DNA from: Mortierella sp. BCC40632
Taxonomy: Eukaryota; Mortierellomycota; Mortierellomycetes; Mortierellales; Mortierellaceae
Assembly: GCA_011634665.1 (NCBI GenBank)
Contig: WAEK01000001.1
Coordinates: 697,501-761,500 of the forward strand
Reading direction: 5' to 3'
Length of the DNA stretch: 64,000 nt
This document shows positions 37,500-49,056 of this stretch, in pieces. Position numbers and translations under genes: made by a program. The notes beneath the pieces are model-generated. The model made no database searches, was not told the DNA's origin, and worked only from the letters and a program-made list of their open reading frames with translations. Positions within the stretch are counted from its first letter, which is position 1. Each line of letters starts with the position of its first letter.

Positions 37500-38310
37500 G
37501 ACCGTGTCGTTTAGTCCGATACCGTACCTCAGCCTCCTGCTGTTGAGAAGCCATCACCAAAAGCTTGGCTGCAGGGTGAACGACCTCCAGCTCACGAATA
37601 ATAGTTGCCGCGTCATTGGTCACGAACAGTTTCTCCAAGTGGTTAATGATGATCTTGTTGCGACCTACAGGGAGGAAGAAGATAAAAGAGATCAAATGGA
37701 GCAAAGAGCCTCTCATCGTCAGCACGGATCTCCGAATGTCGAGTTTGTCTTTTTTTTTCTTTTCTTTTGCGCGACATGGACTTTTTTTTTTCCCCTTGAT
37801 GAAAAATGAAAGAGGGGGGGAGGGGCGTGTAGATTTACCATTGGGACCGAAAGAAGTACGCGTAATCTCGGACAAGTCGTGCACAGCCTGGATGTTTCTG
37901 AGAACGGCCTCATCGACACCTTGAAGGTGCTACAAAAAAGCAAAATGAAACGCAAAAAAAAAAAAGTATGATTAGGCCATCTCAAAAGTCGTGGGTTTGG
38001 TGGGTGGTGAGAAAGAGGTCAGAGAATGAGAAATGCGGGACGAATGCAATGCTGAGTGTTGAAAGGTTTTCCCATCCTCTAGAGTTCATCTTATGCGTGG
38101 GCATCATTCCTTGGATTGCTTCATCCTGGAAATGGCTTTCAAGAGCGAGCCCAGTTTCCTGATCAGGGGTCATTTTCTGGTCACTCTTTCTTTTCTCTCT
38201 TTTTTTTTATTTTCCTTTTGCGCGAGATCTCTGAAGGATCACGGTGGAGGAGACGGTACCTTGTAGCCGTCCTTGAGCATCTGAGTTCCCTGGGGGATAC
38301 GAAGCGCCAT
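35371..38310 (-). CDS. CCT8: T-complex protein 1 subunit theta (CCT8)
   Basis: Eight exons (38310-38260, 37929-37839, 37664-37528, 37337-37193, 37005-36751, 36588-35990, 35860-35573, 35439-35371) give 544 aa. CCT/TRiC is the cytosolic ring chaperonin that folds actin, tubulin and WD40 proteins. Group II chaperonin blocks are clear: SFGPNGRNKIIINHLEKLFVTNDAATI, TETKGTVLI, LRRLCRATGATALARV, GATQNHLDDLERAVDDGVN, LVPGAGAAEMEL. Theta identity comes from HLEKLFVTNDAATIIRELEV, from CDVVE-type apical sequence, and from the tail MSKPAGGPVAPKKNQHWDED. The motif normally GDGTN/T reads MGDASN at the start of exon 4. WD40 proteins encoded nearby (SEC13, UTP5) are classic CCT clients, though the proximity is probably chance. 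Confidence 0.96.
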
Positions 38311-38477
38311 GGTGAATAGATATGGAGTAGTAGGGTGGAAGGAGGAGGAGGGGAGAGTGAGTGATGCGATGGACAAAAAAAGAAGGTCGAGGAAGCAATT
38401 CGCTCCTTGATCTTTTTGGCACAACGTTCCTCAAGGGCAGAGAGACTGCTCTGTTCTGGGTCTGCTCTGTTCTGCTC

Positions 38478-38513
<36 letters not shown>

Positions 38514-38838
38514 GTCTCTCTCTCTTTCTCTCTCTCTCTGGCTCTGGTACCAATCTTCAACATTGTCAGGGATATCCGCTAAATCCCACTTATCGTCACG
38601 CTTTTTTCTCCTTTTCTCAGCATTATTTCCTCTCGGTCGAGTTGCCAGCAGAGTAGAACAGAGAACTGCAGCGAATCAGACCAAAGACGTGGCATCTCTC
38701 TCTGGCTCTCTGGTCATCATCAGCCATTTTTCTTTTTTTTGCTCTGCCTCTCCTTCAAGAGGTACAACATCCTATCCCTCCTCCTCTCCCACCCCCACCC
38801 CCTCTCTTCTTCTGCTCCTTCTTTCCTTCTCTCTTTCT

Positions 38839-38874
<36 letters not shown>

Positions 38875-38948
38875 CACCATTGTTACCACCGTTCTCATCT
38901 CAGCCCTAAAAAAGACAGAGTTCAAGAAATACCTTTACCTTCCACACA
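38311..38948. other. divergent CCT8/SEC13 promoter region
   Basis: The gap has two long CT microsatellite tracts (about 38480-38540 and 38825-38872) and no gene. The second runs up to ~75 bp before the SEC13 ATG. Confidence 0.6.
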
Positions 38949-39333
38949 ATGGTAAGAAGGCATCGCGACTGCTCGACCAAACACCTCACATCACGCTCTA
39001 CACTCAAGGACTCAAGTGAATCATATTAGCGCAAAGAGGCAACAGACCGTCCCATGGCGTCATCATCATCATCTTTTTTTCTTTTCTATCAGGACCTGGC
39101 TGTCACACACGTCTTACTCTTTGGTCATCCAGTGTGGATTGTCACAGAAGCAAGGGATTGTTGTCTTGGGGGAGGGAATCGATCGCCATCGGGAACTTTC
39201 TGGATGGAAACCTTGTTTATTTCTGCTATGGATCAGGGTGTCTAGTCTCTTAGGATTCGAGATGCTATCGCAGAGCAATGGAGCTTCATACGCCATGGAC
39301 CATGGAAAGCTGTTCCATTGGGTCCCTTTACTT

Positions 39334-39371
<38 letters not shown>

Positions 39372-41109
39372 GCTTTTTACTTTAACAGAGACAGACCAGA
39401 TTGTACTAACACGCGTCTTTGGCTCTATTCGCTTGTTTTTTTTTTTCTCTTGTAGGCTGCGACTCAACACACGCTGGAGACCCAGCATGAGGACATGATT
39501 GTAAGAAGCATCGTTCTTTTATGAAATAAGGACAAGCAATATGAAGAAAGAAAAAAAAAAAAAGACCGAGGGTAATAGAGTCAGGAGAAAAGCCTAGAGC
39601 ATCGATTTGTTCTAACCAAAAACAACCCTTCACAATCTCCTCCCTCACCTTCTTGATCTATATGATTTTGATAATCGTTCTCAGCATGATGCCCAGTACG
39701 ACTACTATGGTAAGAATGCTTTGATCGGCACTCATCACTCAAAAACAAAAAAAAAAAAAAGGTGGCGGACTAGACTTGCTGCTAGATGAGATCTTTTGCT
39801 AACAAACCATTTCTTTCTCTCACTCTTTAACCCCTGGAATAGGCAAGCGTTTGGCTACATGCTCGTCGGACCGATCCATCCGCATTTTCGACGTTGATGG
39901 TGAAAACCATCGTTTGGCAGAGACTTTGAAGGGGTAAAGCATTTCTTTCTTTTTCTTTGTTTTCGAATCAATATAGAATTAATCATGGAGAGATTCCTCT
40001 TGCAGGGGGGTTGGGTTACACTTGGGGAATCCGATGTGGATGCTAACAGTAAAGAAAACATGCTTGTATTCTTTCTACGATTGAAAAAAAAAAAAAATAG
40101 CCATGAGGGACCCGTCTGGCAGATTTCTTGGGCACACCCCAAGTTTGGATGTATCTTGGCATCTTGCTCCTATGATGGCAAGGTCTTTGTCTGGAGAGAA
40201 CAGAACGGACAATGGTCGCGCATCAAGGAGCACTCTTCTCACACCGCCTCGGGTATGTCTTTTAATATTGTCAGGGCCAAAGGAAGGGGGAGAGAGGGAG
40301 GTTTCACCTTTTCTTTTCCCTTCTTTTCCTTTCTTTTCTTTTCCTTTCCTTTCAGCTACTAACCAACACCTTTTCCTTCCTGGAACAATCACACGATTCA
40401 AGTGAACTCGGTTGCTTGGGCACCCCATGAGCTCGGTCCTCTCCTGGCTTGTGCTTCGTCGGATGGCCGCGTGTCTGTCTTGTCTTTCAAAGGTATTGCC
40501 TGAATAGTTTGCCTATGATGTCACATCCTATGTTTCGGTAACTGACTGCTGTCTCCTTCTATTTTCACAGATGACGGATCATGGGACACAGCAATGCTGG
40601 ATGCTCACGCGATTGGCTGCAACTCGGTTGGCTGGGCACCAGCAACCGTTCCTGGATCATTGACACAGCAGGGCCCCAACAGTGGCAAGGCTGCTGTCTC
40701 GAAGCGGTTCTGCACAGGTGGATGCGATAACCTGGTGAAGATCTGGGCTTATCGTGAGGACACCAAGACTTGGAAGGAGGAGGAAGTCTTGGAGGGTCAC
40801 ACTGACTGGGTTCGAGATGTGGCCTGGGCCCCCAACATTGGTGTCCCCAAGAGCTACTTGGCAAGCTGCTCTCAAGACAAGACTGTCTTGATCTGGACCC
40901 AGGACACGCCCGGTGCGCCCTGGCAAAAGAAGGCTTTGAGAAGCGAGAAGTTTGCTGATGTTGTCTGGCGGGTGAGCTGGTCGTTGAGCGGCAACATTCT
41001 TGCTGTCTCTTGCGGTGACAACAAAATCACACTCTGGAAGGAGAGCTTGAACGGCGATTGGGAGTGCGTGAGTGAGATGGAGGAGAAGAACATGGCTGGT
41101 GGAAACTAA
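38949..41109 (+). CDS. SEC13: SEC13, COPII outer-coat and nucleoporin WD40 protein
   Basis: Seven exons (38949-38951, 39456-39500, 39685-39709, 39843-39933, 40101-40252, 40403-40492, 40571-41109) give 314 aa. Sec13 forms the COPII cage with Sec31 and sits in the Nup84 complex and SEA/GATOR2 complex. Repeats are plain: [92 protein letters not shown], and later [15 protein letters not shown] and [13 protein letters not shown]. The segment [14 protein letters not shown] is also typical. The first coding exon is just ATG followed by GTAAGA, and exon 3 is 25 bp. The acceptor of exon 5 follows a run of 14 adenines. Lengths and phases agree throughout. Confidence 0.95.
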
Positions 41110-43460
41110 GTCCCAAATATCAAACTATTATCTTTTATGAAGTAAAGAAAGGAAGTCCCCTAAGAAGCAAAACAGATAACGCGGTGATAGATACTGAAAA
41201 ACAAAAACAAAAAAAAAAAACAATCATTTTTTTCAAGTTGGAAGAGGTAGTGATATGGATGAGATTTTCCACTGAAAATTATCATTAAAAAGAGACTATA
41301 GTCAGCTCTTTGAAAAATCACGGATCTCAGATTTTGGAGCTCTAGCATTTTGGATAGTCGAGTGTTAGTAGTGGTACCCAATCGCAGTTTGCTTCGAACG
41401 CCCGTGCAGCGCCCTTATGCAGGAACTCTTTTTTTTTTTTTTTTTTTTTTTTTTTGCCACACAGCTGTCCTATGTTTGGACGGGTTCACGAACATCCTTT
41501 TTTTAGTCTGCCATGTCACGAAGGGTTCAGATTATTATGGTTGCTACTAGAATAAGCAAAAAGAAGCTGCATATTTTGACTACATGAAATCTCGGGTTTG
41601 GAGCTTCCAACTCGATTCTAGATGAAATACTTGCATGGAGAATTTTTTGCTCTTGGTAAATCTAATCCAGAGGATCCTATTCTTTCATTTAGGCAGCTTC
41701 ATTCGTTCGTTCTATATTGGGGCCTAGAGTTGATCCAGAGTTTGTCCTATTTTCTTAAGAAGGTACAGCTGTTAAAAAGCCGAGCCTCGTTCAAGGCAGG
41801 AGAGGGCTGTGGCATTCATATGCTTTTTACTATGGCGGGAATGCCTTTTTTTTGTTTTTGTTTTCCACATCCCTGCATTGACAAGGAGGGACTGAACACT
41901 GGATGTCTGGACAAATGGAATGAACAAGCGCAGCCTTGCAACACTTGCACCCTTTTGCCACAATCTAGCTCCGCTGCGGTTTATTTCCCTTTTTTTTTGT
42001 TGTTGTTGAAGTGCTCCGAGAGAAGACGCTCTAGCTCACCCTGGCCTTCATCATCTACTGGCTCGAACTCCCAAGAGCCGAGGAACGTTGGTGCCACAGA
42101 TCCTTGGACGAGTAGAAACTAAGTTGTGGTTTATTGTTCGATGGATTCCTGGCCGTTATTTCTTTGTGAGTTCCTATATATATTTTTTTAGGACTTGCGC
42201 AAAAAAGAATTCAGCCTCTGGTCATTTCCCCTGTCTATTGCTTTCCTTGCTTTCCTTGCTTTCCTTGCTTTTGCTAATGGCGAATGGCGGTACACCGGGA
42301 GGATGCGATCGAATGCGAAAGGGGCTGGAGAAAAAGAAGGAAAGATAGAAAGAAAGAAAAGCCTTGGCATTACCCTGCCTTGCGGTCAAATCCGCCTCTC
42401 TCTTTGTGTTGCCTTGCAGCTTGCGACTCAGTCAGTAGCCAAAAAAAAAAAAAAAAATGCGCAAGAAGGAACTGAGAAAAACGAAGCGTTGTTGTCTGGG
42501 CTGAGAACCGAGGGACGGAACCATGCGAATCAAGACCGAGCGCTGACTGGCTGACTGTGAAAAATCGGTCAGCGAGATTGGCCCAAAAAAGCACAGAGGC
42601 AATACAGGAACTGTACCTTTCGCTCGGAGCAACTGTCCTGCGAGTCAAAGAAAGGTGTTGTCTGGGTGTGTCTGTTGTTGTGCGCCTGCCCCTGGGCGCA
42701 CTTCTCTCTCTCTCTCTCTCTCTCTCTCTTGTCCTGCACATAGCAAGTCTATATATATAGCCGGTTGCCTCTTGCTGTCTTGCGTGCGGGGTGTGTTATG
42801 TAGCATGAACGGAAGTGTGCCTGGTCATGCCCGCCCAGTTGGCCCAAGGACGGCATTCCGGGAAATGATCCCCGCAAGGGCGGCGAGGCACGAAGGGCTC
42901 GGAATCGAGTCAGTTAGGGTCTCGCCCAGGGCTCCAGGCCGACCTCTCTGCTTGATATAAAGCCAGCCTACCGTTTGCCCTTCCCCTACTCATTCTTACG
43001 CCCTCTCTTCACACTCTTCTCTTGCTCTCTGCTCTTGACCCTGTCTGAACTCACTCGACTCGCCGGCATTAATTCCATTTGTTGATTATTTCCTCCGTCG
43101 GCCCCTGTCTTTTTGCATTTCTTTCTCCACTGCCCTGTTTTCAGGAACTCTTCATCCTTCTTCTCTTCTTCGTTTTTCCTCACGACCCCTTCCACCCCTG
43201 CCCCTACCCCTCCTACTACTCCTGCCCCTCCTCCTTCTTTTCCCCCCCCCCCCCCCCTCCCCTTCCCGATCGTTAACGACCCTCCCTCAAACATCAACGA
43301 TCGTCGTTTCTGCAGCCCCGAACGGACCGCCGTCGATCACACATACTCCTCCTCCACCTCCGCCTCTGCTTCTAGTGCAAAAAAGAATACATACGCACCA
43401 ACACATACCCTCTCTCTCCCCCTTCTCCTAGTTTCCCTTTCCCACAATCTCATATACATC
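41110..43460. other. 2.35-kb spacer with GH16 promoter at its right end
   Basis: No gene could be supported. A 10-bp unit (TTTCCTTGCT) is repeated about three times near 42242-42271. A GC-richer block at 42760-42960 precedes a TATA box, and a C-rich leader runs to the GH16 ATG. Frames of 100-170 residues in 41.6-42.8 kb lack any recognisable motif and have mixed codon use. Confidence 0.5.
42956..42961 (+). promoter_or_regulatory. TATA box candidate of the GH16 gene
   Basis: TATAAA sits in a GC-rich block 500 bp before the start codon. It would imply a long C/T-rich leader of roughly 470 nt. Confidence 0.5.
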
Positions 43461-45395
43461 ATGCGTGGACTGACTACACTCTCGGCCCTCGCCCTTTCGG
43501 CCGCCCTCGCCATCTCGACCGTGGCAGCCCAGGGCGCCAAAGAACCCGTCGGAGCACCCGAACTGACGATGAACCCCGACTTTAGGACCTTGCGCGCCAG
43601 CTATGCTCTTGCAGCCGCACCCACTGGGTGCAAGAACTCGCCCACTGGCGGTAACTGCCCCGAGAAAGCTCCTTGCTGCTCTGGAGCCGGTTACTGTGGA
43701 TCGGACCCATCTTTCTGCGCTGAGGCTTGCCAGCCCGGCGGCTCGTTTGCCGCAGACTCGTGCTGGCCCTTGCCAATGGCCAAAGACTTGTTTGACGAGT
43801 TTAAGAACAAGTCCAAGATGGTGAACATCAAGGACTTTAACGGCTTCCCCGACTCTGCCGACTGGGTCATTGACCGTACCGCCGGCACCCTCCCCCACGC
43901 AGAGATCACCGCCGACAACCAACTGATGCTCCGACTCAACCGACTCGAGGCCCACCCCGAGACTGGTGGTGGTATTGGTGCCACTGTCCACTCTTCCAGA
44001 TGGCTCCACTATGGCACGATCGAGGCTCGTCTTAAGACCGCCTCGGACGTGAACGGCCCCGTCTCATCCTTCATCTTGATCTCGCCCATCTCAGGAGACG
44101 AGATCGACTTTGAGATTGTCGGCAAGAACCCCTTCGATGTCCAGACCAACTTTTATTACAGAGTCCAGCCTAACCGTCCCGTCAACTACCAGAACGGTGT
44201 CCACATCATTGTTGAGAATGATACCAGCAAGGCATTCCACGACTATAAGCTCGAGTGGACGCCCACTGAGATGAAGTGGTACTTTGATGGTCAGCTCAAG
44301 CGTACCGCCTTGGCCGCCGATGCCAAGGGTGAATACCCAGACACGCCCATGCGTGTTGCCTTTGGTCTCTGGGATGGAGGCTATGGTAGCCCAGGTAAGG
44401 AAGAACAAATAATATTCCGGGCAATCAGATTACCTGATGACAAAATCACTCCTTTTTCTTTCTCTCTCTCTCTCTCTCTCTCCTTTGTTCTTTCTCTCGT
44501 ATTATCTCTGGTACTATCTCCCCTTTTTTACATTTTCACCCTCTCTCTTTTCCCGGTCTTTTCTCCTTCTCGTTCCTCCCACAAACCCTCACATCCACTG
44601 TGGGCTTTTTTTTTTGTGTGTGTGTGTGTGTGTATGTGTGTGTGTGTTCGATTTTGTTTTTTTCTCGTCTTGTTCATTACAACCATCACATGGGCTCTCG
44701 AGCGGGACAACCGGTGGACGAGAGCGACAGTGGTCAAACGTGAATGACTTTTTCTTCGACATTGAACAAAGTCAGGCATGCGGAACTGTCGGACAGCTCT
44801 GGAGGGGGGAGAGTGTGTGTGTGTGTGTGTGTCAGATGCAACCTCTTTGCTCAGCTCAGACCTTTCTGGGCACACACAATCATACTACAACTTTTTTTTT
44901 TTTAGTGTGTCTCTCTTTGGTGGGATATACCCGAGCTGATGAGTTTGACTGTGGGCGTGCCAAAAAAAAAAAAAACCAACAACAAAAAAGAGTGGGTTTC
45001 CTACTCAGGAACGAGTTCAGAACACAAGGCGCTCAACCTTAAAAAAAATCGTGAGGAGGTCGTTCAACCCCGGTGTCACATTGTGGGTGGGTTATTTATA
45101 TCAGGGCCCATTTATTTTATTTTCCTTGTTTTCTGTTGTTTCTTTCGAAGGAATCGAAAAAAAAAAAATGGCGTCCTTTCTCTCTTTCTTTTTTCCACTC
45201 GATCGCTTTTGAAGGCAGATACATGTGGGGGGGGAGGGAGGAGGAGACAACCTTTTCTTCGCGACCTCGTTTTTCCTCGACCTACAATCCTATCCATTGA
45301 TACCTACCATTCTATTTTGGGCTCCCCTTTCCTGGTTCCATGTCTGCAGGGTCGCCCTTTTTTTCTTTTTTTTTTTTTTTTTTTTTGCGATGCTC

Positions 45396-45427
<32 letters not shown>

Positions 45428-46100
45428 CCCTCTCTTGCTTTTGCGCCAGATCCGTCCGGTACTCTAAGCTTGATAACTTTGAATGCCATCCAATCGTGCT
45501 CCTGTGCTGCCCTGCACGCGTTCTCTCGAAGATTTTTTGGCTATCTTTGACAGGCTCCTCTCTCTCTGTCTGTCTCTCTCTCTCCCAACGCCCTTCTCAC
45601 ATTTCCTCCGCCTCAATAATCTTTCTCTCTATCCTCATTCGTCCCCGAGAAAACTTTGCAGCTCTCACGATCTACTCTTTCTTTTTTTGCTAACAAAAAC
45701 ATTGATTACACTTTTTTTTTTTTTTTTTTTTTTTTTGGTATATCTAGGTACTGCCGATTGGGCTGGCGCAAACACCGATTATGGCCCACAGAACAACCGC
45801 GAGTACCAGTTGGTGATTGACTGGGTCAAGGTTACTCCCATGACTCCCGATAACTCGACTGAGCCCTGGCCCGGTTCCAAGTACTTGAAGCAGATGGAGG
45901 GTGGTAACAACGATGGCAAGGGTGCTGATGGCGAGAATGGCAACGGTGGCAAGGACAGCGGTGTCGGCCCCGGCAATGGCCACGGTGGCAACCAGGGTGG
46001 TGACCGGCCATGGAGAAGCGGTGCCTCCTCAGTTCTCAGCGGTGCTGCTGGAACCATGGTTGCAACTATGGCTGCAGTGATTGCCGCCATGATGGCATAA
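43461..46100 (+). CDS. CRH-type GH16 chitin transglycosylase with CBM18 and GPI-type tail
   Basis: Exons 43461-44394 and 45748-46100 give 428 aa. Residues 1-23 are a signal peptide (hydrophobic ALSAALAIST, cleavage near VAAQ). Residues ~57-101 are a chitin-binding type-1 module with eight Cys (CKNS, NCPEKAPCCSGAGYCGSD, FCAEAC, SCWP). The GH16 domain follows with the catalytic DEIDFE at 213-218 (Glu214, Asp216, Glu218). The second exon carries ADWAGANTDYGPQN and LVIDWVKV, then a Gly/Asn/Asp linker and a hydrophobic tail (TMVATMAAVIAAMM) that fits GPI anchoring. Family members such as yeast Crh1/Utr2 link chitin to glucan in the wall. The 1353-bp intron, much longer than its neighbours, is full of GT repeats and poly-T. 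A signal sequence and single upstream ATG decide the start. Confidence 0.95.
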
Positions 46101-46432
46101 AAAAACATGGCCCCCTTGTTTTTTTTTTTTTTGTGTGCGTGTGGTAGTTGATGTAGACCATCCCATAGTCCAAAAAAAAAAAAAAAAAATCAGTAATCAG
46201 TAATGAGAGAGGAAGACCTTCCCACTCCAAACCAACTTAATAGAAGGACCATCTGGTCACCCATTCTCAGAAAGAAAGAAAAAGAAAGAAAAGACAGCAT
46301 GTGCATTTTTCTTTCTCTCTCAACTACAGAAAGGTTCTATAGTGGTACCTTTGATAGGTAGGAGGGGTCCCCTCCTCCCCATAATAGACAATAACAAGAG
46401 CTCTAGACTATCTAGAAATGTCCTTTATTCAC

Positions 46433-46482
46433 ACTCACACGCACTCATACTCACACGCACTCATACTCACACGCGCACTCAC
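46433..46482. repeat. 16-bp tandem repeat, three copies
   Basis: The unit ACTCACACGCACTCAT occurs twice exactly and a third time with a 2-bp insertion and one change. Confidence 0.9.
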
Positions 46483-46632
46483 AAGAAAGGGCGCCCAATG
46501 GAACCATTCTTCCTTTTCCCTCCTCAAAAGAGGTTTTCACTCTCCTCTCTAATGCCCTTGGTAAATTAACACACAAAGAGTGTATGCATAGCAGAGCCCT
46601 ATCTCATTTGAGGGTACGGATCTACTCTTTCC

Positions 46633-46633
<1 letters not shown>

Positions 46634-46691
<58 letters not shown>
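46634..46691. repeat. (GT)n microsatellite
   Basis: About 58 bp of uninterrupted GT dinucleotides in the convergent spacer. Confidence 0.95.
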
Positions 46692-46694
<3 letters not shown>

Positions 46695-47616
46695 TGATTA
46701 CTGCTACTCCACTGGTCTCCCTGCTAAAGCTCATTAGCTCATCTTTTTTAGTCGGGATACCTCTTTGCTCCACGTGCACGAACCTTCCTGAGCTGTTACC
46801 GAGAAAACACAAAAGTGCTTTGAGCGAGATAGGCGAGGGGGCAGGGGGGCCCGTGTAGTACGTACCACTGTTCTTGATAGTACGTACACAGGACGAAATC
46901 GAGTTCCCTCGGGACCGTAGATCCTACATTATTTGTAGCTAATTTTCTAATGAAAAAGGTTGGACCGGGTTAGGGGAGGAGGAAGGGTGTCAAGCTAATG
47001 CTGGAATAAATATTATTCCAAGAGACGATTATGAATTGGAAAGGAAAAAGGAAGTCCCTCTCCTCCTCCTCATTAAAAAAAGTAAGCGTGAGAAGATGGA
47101 GCAAAGGTACTCAAGTTTTGGTGTCTGTTTTGTCTGATGTGTCCCAATACCCAAACTTGGGTCTCTCCTCCCGAACGCACAGCGGAGAGAAAAAAAAAAT
47201 AGTGATATGTATTTTCGACTACAGCCCATGGGAGATGAGCCAATGTTCACAACTCCTCCCTTGGGATAGCTTAGTGAGGTTCGCTAGGTTTGATATTGAG
47301 TGTCAAGTTGGTTAGCGCTCCAGACCCAGGCTCTATCGAGCAAAAGAGAGCTGAGGTTTAGCTAACCGTACGCCATGGATCTCTCACTCCTGTAAGAGCC
47401 CAGGCTGTTGCTATTGCTGTTGTGGTGGCTACGGTTGCCAGCGACACCCAAACAACGCCCCCAGCCTTCGCCACTGTTGTTGCTGTTTCTCCAGCTGCCT
47501 TTTTTCTTGAACTTGTGCTTGTTCTTGATCCATGAAAAAACAAGTAGAGTTTTGAAAAGAAACTGCAAAAGGGATGACAGTGCAAGGACAGTGAATAGGT
47601 CATTTGTCTTCGTATT

Positions 47617-47661
<45 letters not shown>

Positions 47662-49056
47662 GGAGTGGCGATGAAAACGCAGAGGCGAGAAGAGGGACAA
47701 AGGTAGGGGGATAGCAGGTGGAAATGACAGCTCAAAGGGAAGATGGCAACGGCGATGAGAAAAGCAATGGCAATGAGAATGTAATAATGACGATACCAGC
47801 AGAGAAGATGACTATGGGAAATGCAAAGAGCAAGGATCCTGCACAGCTCACCGACATTTTGTCGTTCGGTGGCTGTGGCTTTTTTTTTTCGACGATCCTC
47901 AGTGCACAGCCAAAAGCCAAGAGATAAGATAAAAGAAAATCATGTCCCCACAAGAAGACAAGTGAGGAGAAGAGAAGAGTGGTAGCAAGTGCCAGTGCCG
48001 GCGCCAGTGCCGGTGCAAGTGCAAAGGAAAGAGAGGTTGAACTATAAAAGAGAAGGTTGTTCTTCCAGGAAATGCAGCCCCTTCTGCATCCCATCGCATC
48101 AACGTGTTGGATGTTTACAGCCAACCTCCTTAGAGAGACAGAGTTACATGGGTTGCACATTCCGAGCATGGGCTCATCTGCTAACACAACATGCATGCAT
48201 CCCTTGGAAGAACGCGTTCTCGAGCCATACTCAGAAACGCGACTATGTTCGTCCTTTGATACTCACTCAATGGGACTACACCAACTATCACTTACTGCTC
48301 CACTGATGCCAATCTTTTGTAAATCTGGTCAACCTTATTGGTCTCGACTAGTTGAGCTAGAGAGGATAGAATCAAAGCAGTCCATGAGTCGGATGCAACT
48401 ACAGTCAGAGGAATTACGACATTCACCAAACTCCAAAGAGTGACAATGACTGGTAGTCTTTTCTGTAAGGCTTGACTCCCCCCCTCCCTCCCTAAGGAGG
48501 TGCATTCAGAGCAGATTGCGCTAGTAAGAGGGCGTCAATACTGATTTCAAGAGCATCAAAAAAGTCGAAGAAAAGCAGAGCAAACCCCAGAACCGAGAAT
48601 AAGTGATGGCCGAGTGCGGTGCGGTATCTAGCATCTACATCGCCTCTGGCTTTGACTTCGCAAACCATGAATAGAGTGAGTAAAGATCGGAACAAATACA
48701 AGGAGGACGCTTTTTTTTTTTTTTTTTTTTTTGTCAAAAGAACAAGATACTAGCCACATCGGACCCAAGATTCAAACAGGCGGTCAAGATCAGATTGTTT
48801 GTTCAACAGTGATTTTTGCAAAAAAAATTGTTGGCATTCGGGGATTATCAAGTCTTGAGCAAGAGAGAATGAAAAAAAAAAAAAAAAAAAGAAGACATAA
48901 ATGTATTGATGGAATTTGTGTAGATGCCAAATGGTGCAAAAACAAAACAGAAAGAATAGCGCACAGAGATTACTTGTATGAGAAAAGAAACTAAAAAAGA
49001 GGAAAAGTGAAAGGAAGAGGGAAAGGAAGATGACAAAGGAAACTAGTCGAGTGTGC

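Larger units (their letters stand above)
46101..49056. other. 2.96-kb convergent spacer without a recognised gene
   Basis: It lies between the 3' ends of the GH16 gene and the coiled-coil gene. Contents: a 16-bp tandem repeat, a 58-bp GT microsatellite, a direct repeat TAGTACGTAC at 46856-46865 and 46878-46887, a 7-bp inverted repeat GGTTAGC/GCTAACC at 47310-47316 and 47361-47367, GA repeats near 47621-47658, and an open frame with an ATG at 48072 and a stop at 48441-48443 (123 aa, no known family). None of these supports a confident gene call. Confidence 0.5.

Noticed and set aside
43113..43460. N-terminal extension of the GH16 frame upstream of 43461
   Set aside because: The extension is Pro/Ser/Phe low-complexity and would bury the signal peptide that begins at the chosen Met.
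47310..47367. GGTTAGC/GCTAACC inverted repeat as a possible small RNA
   Set aside because: Seven pairs with a 44-nt loop and no recognised snoRNA or tRNA boxes; too weak to call.
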